A stretch of 54,205 bases of DNA from Bacillota bacterium (GTDB lineage: Bacteria > Bacillota > Clostridia > Saccharofermentanales > DTU023). The position numbers and the translations under genes are program-made. This document shows positions 7,986-16,221 of the stretch, piece after piece; the first letter of the stretch is position 1, and every line of letters begins with the position of its first letter. Location of the stretch: contig JAEWFX010000062.1 in the NCBI GenBank assembly GCA_023388605.1, positions 1-54,205 on the forward strand. The letters are read 5' to 3'. The notes below the pieces were generated by a model. The model did no database searches, had not been told where the DNA came from, and saw only the letters and a list, made by a program, of their open reading frames with translations.

Positions 7986-10490
7986 ATGGAAATTAAAGTT
8001 GCTAAATCAGCTGGATTTTGTTTCGGCGTCAAAGAAGCAGTAAAAACTGCAGAAGAAATGCTCAGAGCAGGCCAGAAAGTCGATATGCTCGGAGAGATAG
8101 TACACAATCAAGATGTTGTGTCTGAATTATGCGAAGCAGGATCTACTCTGTACAAGGAATTGTCAGATGTGCCGGAAAAAGCACAGGTGATTATCCGTGC
8201 CCACGGCGTACCTCCACAAACTATTGAACATTTACAGAAATGTCAGTGCCAGATAGTAGACAAAACCTGTCCTTATGTGAGTAAAATTCATAAATTAGCT
8301 GATCAGGCCGATAAAGAGGGGAAAGATGTGATCATTGTCGGCAATCCTAAGCATCCAGAAATTATAGGTATTGCAGGTTATGTCCGCCGACAAAATTGTT
8401 ACATAGTTAACAATTTAGAAGAAGCCAAAATTTTAGTTGAACAGCTAGAAAATGATGACAAGCTCGATCGTGAATATATTTTGCTGGCACAGACTACCTT
8501 TGAGCAAGATAAATTCACACAAATAAAAGAAATTATTAAAAATAAAGTTGTAACTTTGGTGGTTTTTGATACAATATGTTACACGACTAAGTATAGGCAA
8601 AATGAAGCTATTGAATTAGCAAAAAACTCTGATATTGTCTTCGTTATCGGAGGCGAACACAGCTCAAATACTGCTAAGTTAGCTGAAGTGGCGTCTAAAC
8701 ATTGTCGTGAAACATATTTAATTCAACGGCCGGCACAAGTTGCCGAGATCATCGGTAGCAGAGATTTGACAAATCTGCATATTGGGATCACAGCAGGAGC
8801 ATCTACACCGGAGCGTATGATCAGGGAGGTTATACAAGTAATGTCAGAACAAGATTTGCGTAATCAGCAAACAGAGGAACAAACAGCAGTTAATGAGGTC
8901 GCCGAGGAGAATCAAGTATCTAATGAGACTATAGCGACAGAGACTGTTGAGGTTTTAACTCCGGAAGATGTTGTCGGTACTGAAGAAAAAGAAGTGAAGG
9001 AAGAACCGGTCTCAGATGATATTGATTTCTCTGAGTTTATCGATAGTATTCCTCAACTAAAACGTGGTTCGACTGTCAAAGGTCGTATCGTTCGCTATGA
9101 TGACGATTTTGTCTATGTCGATGTCAAAGATAAGACTGAAGGACGTATCAATCGCCGCGAATTTGTCAGCGATTCAACTTTTGATCTCGATCAAGCAGTT
9201 GCCAATCAACAAACCATCGATGTCTATGTACGCAATATCCGCAACAACGAGCACGACAAGGAAATTCTTCTGAGCAAAGCTCGTGTGGATTTCAGCAAGC
9301 ATAAGGAAGCTATCGAGAAAGCATACAAAGAACAGACCCCTGTACAAGTTAAGGTCGTCAATACCGTCAAAGATGGTGTTATCGCCAGCTTCGGTAGCGT
9401 TGATCTCTACATTCACAGAACTCAACTGGAATTACAGATCGTCGAAGATTTGGAGCAATATGTCGGTCAAACTTTAGAGGTCATGATCACTCAGTTCGAC
9501 AATCAGGGCAAGAAGTTGCGTGTCTCCGGTTCACGCCGTGCACTCTTACAAAAAGCCCGTCATGAGCGTTCACGCCAAGTATGGGACAGCATTGAAATCG
9601 GCAAAGAGTATGAGGGTGTTGTCCGTAATCTAACTGATTTCGGTGCCTTCATCGATTTAGATGGTGTAGATGGTTTGGTTCATATCAGCGAACTGTCATG
9701 GGATCGCATCAAACATCCTTCAGAAGTTGTCAGTGTCGGCGATCATCTAAGTGTTTTTGTCAAAGATTTTGACCGTGAGAAGAAACGTATCTCGCTTGGT
9801 TTCAGACGTCCTGAGAACGATCCATACTACATGGTCGAAGAGAGATTCCCTGTCGGAAGCATTGTACGTGGTGTGGTTGTGAGAATGTTGCCTTTTGGTG
9901 CCTTCGTCGAGATCGCACCTGGTGTCGACGCTCTCTGTCATATCTCACAGATCTCTACCTATCGTTTAAATCGTCCCAGTGATGTCCTTAAAGAAGGTAT
10001 GGAAGTCGATGCGCGCGTCTTAGAAGTCAGCAATGCTGAACGCAAGGTTTCAATCAGCATTAAAGAGGTTGAGCCCATCAATCCTGAGCGCCCTGAACCT
10101 TCAGAGCAAACAGAGAAAAAGGTCAACAAAAAACCTCGCCGTCAACGTCAGAAGAATGAGCCCGATAAGTTGCCTACTACTTATGTGGATCAGGAATCAG
10201 GTTCAACCCTTTCATCACTCGCGAATTTCACTTTTAGCGATGAGGAGAGTGCAGAAGCTCTGGGTCTGATCAATCACGAAGAAAAACATGAGGAAGTAGT
10301 AGAAGAAGTTACAACTGATACTACTGAAGTCAACGTCAAAGCTCCTGTCAGCGATTTAGAGTTGCTCAAAGAAGAAACTGTTGAAGCTACACAAGCAGAA
10401 GCAGTTGTCGATGAAGCTGAAGTAGCTGAAGAAGCACCAGTCACTGGTGAAGATGGCGACGCAACTGTCGAACAAGGACACAGCCTATAA
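7986..10490 (+). CDS. IspH-ribosomal protein S1 fusion
   Basis: Residues 1 to about 285 are IspH (LytB), the iron-sulphur enzyme that makes IPP and DMAPP from HMBPP in the last MEP step. The three cluster Cys are visible: C12 (GFCFGV), C95 (KTCPYV) and C198 (TICYTT). EIVHNQ and RAHGVP hold the conserved His residues. After an acidic linker (about 290-355) come four S1 RNA-binding repeats (about 358-428, 445-515, 535-602, 620-688), the third and fourth being the most canonical (DFGAFIDLDGVDGLVHISEL). The last 140 residues are acidic and probably disordered. IspH-S1 fusions are known in Clostridia. One chain thus carries an isoprenoid enzyme and a translation factor. The ribosome site (AGAAGTG) is modest. 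Confidence 0.95.
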   Translation: MEIKVAKSAGFCFGVKEAVKTAEEMLRAGQKVDMLGEIVHNQDVVSELCEAGSTLYKELSDVPEKAQVIIRAHGVPPQTIEHLQKCQCQIVDKTCPYVSKIHKLADQADKEGKDVIIVGNPKHPEIIGIAGYVRRQNCYIVNNLEEAKILVEQLENDDKLDREYILLAQTTFEQDKFTQIKEIIKNKVVTLVVFDTICYTTKYRQNEAIELAKNSDIVFVIGGEHSSNTAKLAEVASKHCRETYLIQRPAQVAEIIGSRDLTNLHIGITAGASTPERMIREVIQVMSEQDLRNQQTEEQTAVNEVAEENQVSNETIATETVEVLTPEDVVGTEEKEVKEEPVSDDIDFSEFIDSIPQLKRGSTVKGRIVRYDDDFVYVDVKDKTEGRINRREFVSDSTFDLDQAVANQQTIDVYVRNIRNNEHDKEILLSKARVDFSKHKEAIEKAYKEQTPVQVKVVNTVKDGVIASFGSVDLYIHRTQLELQIVEDLEQYVGQTLEVMITQFDNQGKKLRVSGSRRALLQKARHERSRQVWDSIEIGKEYEGVVRNLTDFGAFIDLDGVDGLVHISELSWDRIKHPSEVVSVGDHLSVFVKDFDREKKRISLGFRRPENDPYYMVEERFPVGSIVRGVVVRMLPFGAFVEIAPGVDALCHISQISTYRLNRPSDVLKEGMEVDARVLEVSNAERKVSISIKEVEPINPERPEPSEQTEKKVNKKPRRQRQKNEPDKLPTTYVDQESGSTLSSLANFTFSDEESAEALGLINHEEKHEEVVEEVTTDTTEVNVKAPVSDLELLKEETVEATQAEAVVDEAEVAEEAPVTGEDGDATVEQGHSL

Positions 10491-10508
10491 ACAAATATCC
10501 TTAATTTT

Positions 10509-10538
10509 AAGCACTGCCACTTTTGGCAGTGCTTTTTT
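10509..10538 (+). terminator. Rho-independent terminator after ispH/rpsA
   Basis: A 9 bp perfect stem (GCACTGCCA / TGGCAGTGC), extended by A-T pairs, with a CTTT loop is followed by six T. It ends the cmk-plsC-ispH/rpsA unit. Confidence 0.95.
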
Positions 10539-10539
10539 G

Positions 10540-10568
10540 TTGCTGATTTTATGCTTCTATGCTATTAT
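10540..10568 (+). promoter_or_regulatory. Strong SigA-type promoter for rpsB-tsf
   Basis: TTGCTG at 10540-10545 and TATTAT at 10563-10568 are spaced by 17 bp, with TG at 10560-10561 giving an extended -10. Transcription would start near 10575, leaving a leader of about 70 bases. The leader holds the self-complementary ACACATGTGT (10582-10591), which could form a hairpin. Confidence 0.75.
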
Positions 10569-10646
10569 CTTGCACGGTAATACACACATGTGTTGGATCT
10601 TCCTGTACTTGGAAACAGCACATGGAGGAATAAACAGGAGGACAAT

Positions 10647-11423
10647 ATGTCAGTTGTAAGCATGAAACAACTATTGGAAAGTGGTGTTCATTTTGGTCAC
10701 CAGACTCGCCGTTGGAATCCCAAAATGGCTGAGTACATCTTCGCAGAGAGAAATGGTATCTACATTATCGACCTGCAAAAAACCTTACATCAAATCGAAA
10801 AAGCCTATGATTTCATCCGTGATCTCGCGATGAAAGGTGGCAACATTCTCTTCATCGGTACTAAAAAGCAAGCTCAAGATTCTATCAGAGAAGAAGCAGA
10901 GCGTTGCGGTATGTACTATGTCAACAACCGTTGGTTGGGTGGTACTATGACTAACTACACTACCATCAAAAAGCGTATCCGCCGTCTGCGTGAACTCGAA
11001 GAGATGGAAGAGAATGGCATGTTCGATGTTCTGCCTAAGCAGGAAGTTGTTAAACTACAACTCGAAGAAGTTAAATTAGAGAAAAACCTCGGCGGTATCA
11101 AAGATATGCCCGGTTTACCTGATGCTGTCTTCGTAGTTGATCCGAAAAAGGAGCATATCGCTGTGGCTGAAGCTCGTCGTCTGGGTATCCCCATTGTCGC
11201 CATCGTCGATACTAATTGTGATCCTGAAGAAGTTGATCATGTTATTCCCGGTAATGATGACGCTATCAGAGCTATCAAACTGATCGTCTCTGCTATGGCT
11301 GATGCTGTTATCGAAGGCCACCAAGGCGAGCAGTTTGACGCTGGTGAAGAAACTACTGAAGAAACTGATACAGTTACCGAAGAAGTCGAGACTGAAGAAA
11401 CAACCGAGTCTTTTGAAGAATAA
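10647..11423 (+). CDS. rpsB: 30S ribosomal protein S2
   Basis: S2 binds the small subunit near S1 and is essential for translation. The 258-residue protein begins MSVVSMKQLLESGVHFGHQT and shows RRWNPKM, the NNRWLGGTMTNY segment and AVFVVDPKKE, all typical of S2. About 30 C-terminal residues are rich in Glu and Thr, an acidic extension beyond the core. An upstream in-frame ATG at 10590 is rejected; a strong AGGAGG at 10636-10641 lies just before the ATG at 10647. It forms an operon with tsf, as in most bacteria. Confidence 0.97.
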   Translation: MSVVSMKQLLESGVHFGHQTRRWNPKMAEYIFAERNGIYIIDLQKTLHQIEKAYDFIRDLAMKGGNILFIGTKKQAQDSIREEAERCGMYYVNNRWLGGTMTNYTTIKKRIRRLRELEEMEENGMFDVLPKQEVVKLQLEEVKLEKNLGGIKDMPGLPDAVFVVDPKKEHIAVAEARRLGIPIVAIVDTNCDPEEVDHVIPGNDDAIRAIKLIVSAMADAVIEGHQGEQFDAGEETTEETDTVTEEVETEETTESFEE

Positions 11424-11435
11424 TAAGGAGGCTTT

Positions 11436-12092
11436 ATGGCTATCACAGCACAAATGGTAAAAGAACTGCGTGAAAAAACTGGCGCAGGTATGATGGATTG
11501 CAAAAAAGCTCTGTCTGAGAGCAATGGTGATATGGACAAGGCCATTGATTGGTTGCGTACAAAAGGTATCGCCAGTGCTGAGAAGAAATCCTCTCGTGCT
11601 GCTGTTGAGGGTATTGTTGAACCCTATATTCACAAAGTAGATGGCATCGGTCGTGTCGGTGTTTTGTTAGAGCTCAACATCGAAACTGATTTCGCTGCTA
11701 AGAATGAGAATTTCCAAGCTTTAGCTCGTGATCTCGCTATGCAAGTAGCTGCTATGAATCCGGGCTGGGTTTCAGCTGATGAAGTTCCTGAAGATGTGCT
11801 AGAGCGTGAGCGTTCTATTGCTCGTGAGCAAGCTCTGAATGAAGGAAAACCAGAAGCCATCCTCGATCGTATCGTCGAAGGTCGTCTCAAAAAATTCTAT
11901 GCTGACAATTGCTTGATGAACCAATCCTTTATCAAGGACGATAGCAAGACTATCGAAACCTTAGTCAAAGAGATGATCGGTTCTATCGGCGAGAATATCA
12001 AAGTACGTCGTTTTGTACGTTTTGAAGTCGGTGAGGGACTCGAGAAAAAAGAAGAGAACTTCGCTGAAGAAGTTGCCAAACAGATCAAGTAA
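11436..12092 (+). CDS. tsf: Elongation factor Ts
   Basis: EF-Ts exchanges GDP for GTP on EF-Tu. The 218-residue protein has the N-terminal UBA-like domain (AQMVKELREKTGAGMMDCKKAL), with the exchange motif TDFAAKN near residue 86. It is shorter than the E. coli protein (283 residues), lacking much of the second half of the core and coiled-coil region, as is usual for the short form. AAGGAGG lies just before the ATG, 12 bases after rpsB. A hairpin with a T-run follows. Confidence 0.97.
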   Translation: MAITAQMVKELREKTGAGMMDCKKALSESNGDMDKAIDWLRTKGIASAEKKSSRAAVEGIVEPYIHKVDGIGRVGVLLELNIETDFAAKNENFQALARDLAMQVAAMNPGWVSADEVPEDVLERERSIAREQALNEGKPEAILDRIVEGRLKKFYADNCLMNQSFIKDDSKTIETLVKEMIGSIGENIKVRRFVRFEVGEGLEKKEENFAEEVAKQIK

Positions 12093-12109
12093 TAAATGTT
12101 TATATTGAG

Positions 12110-12137
12110 GACCGTCAGAAATGGCGGTCTTTTTTTG
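12110..12137 (+). terminator. Terminator-like hairpin between tsf and pyrH
   Basis: A 7 bp stem (GACCGTC / GGCGGTC, one G-U pair) with loop AGAAAT is followed by eight T. Only 15 bases separate it from the pyrH start, so no promoter fits between. pyrH must be read by partial read-through or from a promoter upstream of the hairpin, so this may act as an attenuator. Confidence 0.8.
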
Positions 12138-12152
12138 TAGAAAGAGAGAAAT

Positions 12153-12854
12153 ATGCAGTACAAACGTATTCTACTCAAAATTAGTGGTGAGTCTTTAGCA
12201 GGCTCGAAGAAGATGGGCATAGATGAGGAAACTGTATCTAAGTATGCTGAGGTAATCAAAGAGCTGGTAGATATGGGAACTCAGGTCGGCATTGTGGTCG
12301 GCGGTGGAAATTTTTGGCGTGGACGCTCCAATCCAGGTATGGAGAGAGTGACTGCCGATCAGATTGGTATGCTAGCCACTACAATGAATGCGATGGCTCT
12401 AGCTGATTCTGTTCAGCAATTAGGTGTCGCAACTCGCGTTATGAATGCAGTCAATATGTCTCAGATCTGTGAGCCATATATCCGTCTGCGTGCTGTGCGT
12501 CATCTGGAAAAAGGTCGGGTCTGTATTTTTGCTGGTGGTACGGGTAATCCGTTCTTTACCACGGATTCAGCTGCTGCTCTGCGCGCCTCTGAAATCGGTG
12601 CTGAGGTAATGCTCAAAGCCACACTCGTCGACGGTGTCTACGATGTAGATCCTAACATCGATAAAAATGCCAAACGCTATGATGAACTGACTTTTGATCA
12701 GGTACTGGCACAAAATTTGCGTGTTTTAGATGCTACCGCTGCGGCTCTATGCCGTGACAACAATGTTCCCTTAGTTGTATTCAGCATCACAGAACCATAC
12801 AATATAGTTAAAATTGTTAAAGGTGAAAAGATCGGTACTCTGGTCCGCTCTTAA
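12153..12854 (+). CDS. pyrH: Uridylate kinase
   Basis: UMP kinase of the amino-acid-kinase fold makes UDP from UMP; it is usually hexameric and controlled by GTP and UTP. The 233-residue protein shows KISGESLAG near residue 9, the glycine-rich VVGGGNFWRG, the TADQIGMLAT block, and FAGGTGNPFFTTDSAAALRA (about 128-147). It follows tsf and precedes frr, the standard order rpsB-tsf-pyrH-frr. The ribosome site (GAGAGA) is weak. Confidence 0.97.
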   Translation: MQYKRILLKISGESLAGSKKMGIDEETVSKYAEVIKELVDMGTQVGIVVGGGNFWRGRSNPGMERVTADQIGMLATTMNAMALADSVQQLGVATRVMNAVNMSQICEPYIRLRAVRHLEKGRVCIFAGGTGNPFFTTDSAAALRASEIGAEVMLKATLVDGVYDVDPNIDKNAKRYDELTFDQVLAQNLRVLDATAAALCRDNNVPLVVFSITEPYNIVKIVKGEKIGTLVRS

Positions 12855-12869
12855 TCATTGGAGGTAATT

Positions 12870-13442
12870 ATGGCGAAAATTGAGTTGAGCGCTGAATCAT
12901 TTAAGCACTATGAAGATAAAATGAAAGTCACCATGGAAGTATTGGAGGAAGATTTTAATCAGATACGTGCTGGTCGTGCTAATCCGCGTGTTCTGGATAA
13001 GATTTATATTCAATACTACGGTATGGAGACACCACTCAATCAGGTTGCCAATATTCAAGTGCCCGAAGCTCGTATGATCACCATCACTCCTTGGGAGCCA
13101 ACTGTGCTCAAAGATATAGAAAAAGCCATACAGGTGTCTGATCTCGGCATCAATCCCAACAATGATGGCAAATGCATTAGACTGCTCTTCCCGCAGTTGA
13201 CTGAAGAGCGTCGCCGTGAACTTACTAAGCAAGTGAGCCAATTAGGTGAGGACGCTAAGATCGCCATACGCAATGTTCGCCGTGAAGCTATCGAGCTATT
13301 CCGTGGCTACCTCAAGAAGAATGAGATAGCTGAAGACGATCTCTACTACGGTGAGCAGGAGATGCAGAAAATCACTGATAAATACACGGAAAAAATCGAT
13401 AAAGCTGTCAAAGTCAAAGAGAAGGAATTGCTTGAGATTTAA
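12870..13442 (+). CDS. frr: Ribosome recycling factor
   Basis: RRF splits post-termination ribosomes together with EF-G. The 190-residue protein has the three-helix and beta-barrel layout of the family: EEDFNQIRAGRANPRVLDKI, then GMETPLNQVANIQVPEARMI, then LTEERRRELTKQV. The ATG at 12870 is preferred over a TTG at 12858 since GGAGG at 12860-12864 lies 5 bases before it. The last base of its stop is the first base of uppS, so translation is coupled. Confidence 0.97.
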   Translation: MAKIELSAESFKHYEDKMKVTMEVLEEDFNQIRAGRANPRVLDKIYIQYYGMETPLNQVANIQVPEARMITITPWEPTVLKDIEKAIQVSDLGINPNNDGKCIRLLFPQLTEERRRELTKQVSQLGEDAKIAIRNVRREAIELFRGYLKKNEIAEDDLYYGEQEMQKITDKYTEKIDKAVKVKEKELLEI

Positions 13443-14170
13443 TGTCTAGCAGACAAAAACAAAATAATACGCCCGAACATATTGCCATCATTCTTGATGG
13501 CAATGGTCGTTGGGCTAAAAAACGGGGCTTGCCTCGCAAATTTGGTCATCGTCGCGGTTCGGAAAACGTCAAAACTATCTGTGCAGCTTGCATTGAACAA
13601 GGTGTCAAGTATCTGACCGTCTATGCTTTCTCCACCGAGAATTGGCAACGACCTGAAGATGAAGTCAACTCACTGATGCAGCTTGTGATCGACTTTTTTC
13701 GCAAGTATGACGACGAGATGGCTGAACAGGGAATTCGTCTGAGGTTTTCAGGAAATCTAGAGCGTTTACCAGAGAAAACTTTAGCGACTGTACGTGAAGC
13801 TGAGGCGAAATCAGCAGAGAGGGATACTCTACAGTTGATCGTATGCCTCAATTATGGTGGACATGAAGAAATTGCTAGAGCCTGTATTAAAGTGCATGAG
13901 CAATTATCAAAACAGACGAGTCCATTCTCTGTCAGTGATGTCACTGACATGATTCAGAATAATCTTTATATCAACGATGTACCAGCTCCAGATCTTTTGA
14001 TCCGCACAGGTGGTGATATTCGTATCTCCAATTTTCTGTTGTGGGAGATAGCTTATTCTGAGCTGTATTTTACGCCGAAACTGTGGCCTGATTTTTCTGC
14101 CGCAGATTTAGCAGAGGCCATCGATAATTATCGTAGCCGTCAACGTCGTTTTGGTAAAATTAACGAATAG
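13442..14170 (+). CDS. uppS: Undecaprenyl diphosphate synthase
   Basis: This cis-prenyltransferase extends farnesyl diphosphate with eight IPP units to make undecaprenyl diphosphate, the lipid carrier for peptidoglycan. The 242-residue protein has IAIILDGNGRWAKKRGL with the catalytic Asp, GHRRGSENV, YAFSTENWQRP, and the C-terminal LLIRTGGDIRISNFLLWE signature. The ATG overlaps the frr stop by one base. It is followed by cdsA, dxr, rseP and ispG, the conserved Firmicutes membrane and isoprenoid cluster. Confidence 0.97.
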   Translation: MSSRQKQNNTPEHIAIILDGNGRWAKKRGLPRKFGHRRGSENVKTICAACIEQGVKYLTVYAFSTENWQRPEDEVNSLMQLVIDFFRKYDDEMAEQGIRLRFSGNLERLPEKTLATVREAEAKSAERDTLQLIVCLNYGGHEEIARACIKVHEQLSKQTSPFSVSDVTDMIQNNLYINDVPAPDLLIRTGGDIRISNFLLWEIAYSELYFTPKLWPDFSAADLAEAIDNYRSRQRRFGKINE

Positions 14171-14171
14171 T

Positions 14172-15053
14172 ATGAAACAACGCATTATCACCGGCTTTTT
14201 CTTTGTGCTGGCAGTATTATTATTTCTGATCCCCGGTTATTTCCAGCCACTGAGCTTATGTGCTTTTCTTCTGATCATAAGTGTGGCAGGTTCTTTTGAA
14301 TTGACTAGGGCTTGGTATCATAGAGGACATAAAATCAAAGTGTATTCACTGATTTTAGCTTCGCTTGCTTTGATTCCGCCAGTGATTATCGCAGAGATCG
14401 CACGTCTATATATATCGGTTGAGGCGAATTATACCTACATTACTTGGTCCATACTCAGCAGTTTTATCTGGATTGCTATTATTGGCATAAGTACTTTTTT
14501 TGCCTATTTATTTAAGCGTGGTTTAGATGATCTCAAGTTAGCAGTGATATGTTTTTTATCACAACTATATCTGTCTATACCGCTGAGCCTGGGTGTAGTA
14601 ATGATCTTATTTATACCCAGAGGAGCTATTTGGTTTTATCTGGCCATCCTAACACCTTGGGTCTGTGATACAGCTGCTTATTTTGTTGGTTACTTTTGGG
14701 GCAATAAAAAATGGGTACCTGAATTGAGTCCTAAGAAGACCTTTGCTGGATTTTATGGTGGTCTGATCGGTACAATATTGCTCTATATTATTATTTTCAA
14801 CACTGTCTTCTCGTCTTTGATGCAGGATAACCTTGTCTTACGTTACCACTTGATTATTGGTGGAGGTTTAATCAATGGCTTGCTGGCACAGTTAGGGGAT
14901 CTGGCAGCCTCGACTATCAAGCGGTATACAGGGATCAAGGATTTTTCTAACCTGATGCCTGGACATGGTGGAATCTTAGATCGTTTTGATAGTACTTTTT
15001 TCGTCTTACCAGCTACTTTTTGTTTAGCCTTGATTTTTACTATCGGAGGATAA
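14172..15053 (+). CDS. cdsA: Phosphatidate cytidylyltransferase
   Basis: CdsA makes CDP-diacylglycerol from CTP and phosphatidic acid, the branch point of phospholipid synthesis. The 293-residue protein has several membrane segments and the family signature in its last part: ASTIKRYTGIKDFSNLMPGH, followed by GGILDRFDS. The ATG at 14172 follows the uppS stop by one base and lacks a good ribosome site; an in-frame TTG at 14151 also lacks one. Confidence 0.95.
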   Translation: MKQRIITGFFFVLAVLLFLIPGYFQPLSLCAFLLIISVAGSFELTRAWYHRGHKIKVYSLILASLALIPPVIIAEIARLYISVEANYTYITWSILSSFIWIAIIGISTFFAYLFKRGLDDLKLAVICFLSQLYLSIPLSLGVVMILFIPRGAIWFYLAILTPWVCDTAAYFVGYFWGNKKWVPELSPKKTFAGFYGGLIGTILLYIIIFNTVFSSLMQDNLVLRYHLIIGGGLINGLLAQLGDLAASTIKRYTGIKDFSNLMPGHGGILDRFDSTFFVLPATFCLALIFTIGG

Positions 15054-15054
15054 T

Positions 15055-16203
15055 TTGCTAGTCACAATTTTGGGTTCTACTGGAACTATAGGGAAAAAAG
15101 CTGTAGAGATCTGCGAGCGTTTAGGATTTGAGGTCTTAGGTCTGGCTTGCAATAGCAATATAGATTTGCTCTATCAACAGATTGTCGCAGCAAAGCCTAA
15201 GTATGTGGCGATCGCTGATCCTGTAGCGGCACAGCAATTAAAGCATAGATTATCTGACTTAACTGCTGCTCCACAGCTTTTGGTCGGTGAAAATGCCGCC
15301 TGTGAGTTGGCTGCCATGAAGTGTGATCGTGTGGTGGCTGCCATGGTCGGTTTTATAGGCTTGTTGCCTGTGATTTCAGCGATTGAAGTAGGCAATGATG
15401 TGGCACTTGCGAATAAGGAAACTTTGATCGCTGCAGGTGAAATTATTTTGCCTCTAGCAGAAAAACATCAGGTGGATATTATCCCAGTAGATTCAGAGCA
15501 TTCAGCGATTTTTCAATGCCTTGCTGGCAATCAGAACAATAAAATCAAAAAGATTTTATTAACTGCCTCCGGTGGTCCGTTCCGCAATTTTACAATGGAG
15601 CAACTTACTGAAGTAACAGCTAAAGATGCTCTGGCTCATCCTATTTGGGCTATGGGTTCAAAGATCACCATCGATTCTGCCACGATGATGAATAAAGGTT
15701 TAGAGCTGATAGAAGCCTGTCATCTATTCTCAGTAAGGCCAGATCAAGTAGAAGTGATTGTTCATCCTCAGAGCATCATGCATTCAGCAGTTGAATTTGC
15801 AGATGGCGGTGTGATAGCGCAATTAGGCGTACCAGATATGTATCTGCCTATACAGCTAGCACTCACTTGGCCTTTACGTCAGGAATTGCCGGTGCCACCA
15901 TTAGACATCTTCGCTCAAAATTTAGAGTTTCTTAAGCCTGATTTCGTTAAGTTTCCAGCTTTGCGTTTAGCTACAGAAGCTATTAAAATAGGTGGAACAA
16001 TGCCTTGTATTATGAATGCTGCCAATGAGATAGCAGTGCAGGCATTCCTTGACGCTGAGATCTGCTTCCTACGTATTACTGAAATTATTGAACAAGTTAT
16101 GGATGAGCTGAGTGATCAGGTTAAGTGTGAAAATTTAGACTTAAATGATGTGATAGAAGCTGATGTTTTAGCTAGACAAAGTGCCAAACTTTTACTCAGC
16201 TAG
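15055..16203 (+). CDS. dxr: 1-deoxy-D-xylulose 5-phosphate reductoisomerase
   Basis: Dxr converts DXP to MEP with NADPH, the second MEP pathway step. The 382-residue protein shows the NADPH site ILGSTGTIGKKAV, ALANKETLIAAG, PVDSEHSAIFQCL with the metal-binding acidic residues, LTASGGPFR, and IDSATMMNKGLELIEACHLF. It starts with TTG at 15055: GGAGG at 15045-15049 lies 5 bases before it and the protein begins with the family's usual first strand. A TTG start may reduce translation. Its other MEP partners here are Dxs, IspG and IspH. Confidence 0.96.
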   Translation: MLVTILGSTGTIGKKAVEICERLGFEVLGLACNSNIDLLYQQIVAAKPKYVAIADPVAAQQLKHRLSDLTAAPQLLVGENAACELAAMKCDRVVAAMVGFIGLLPVISAIEVGNDVALANKETLIAAGEIILPLAEKHQVDIIPVDSEHSAIFQCLAGNQNNKIKKILLTASGGPFRNFTMEQLTEVTAKDALAHPIWAMGSKITIDSATMMNKGLELIEACHLFSVRPDQVEVIVHPQSIMHSAVEFADGGVIAQLGVPDMYLPIQLALTWPLRQELPVPPLDIFAQNLEFLKPDFVKFPALRLATEAIKIGGTMPCIMNAANEIAVQAFLDAEICFLRITEIIEQVMDELSDQVKCENLDLNDVIEADVLARQSAKLLLS

Positions 16204-16221
16204 ATATTAGTATAGGTGAAT

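Noticed and set aside
10590..10646. Longer N-terminus for S2 from the ATG at 10590
   Set aside because: The extra 19 residues are not seen in S2, and the strong AGGAGG sits just before the ATG at 10647.
11115..11633. Minus-strand open frame of 172 codons across rpsB and tsf
   Set aside because: It lies entirely antisense to two certain genes, shows no family features and no ribosome site. It follows from the codon bias of the opposite strand.
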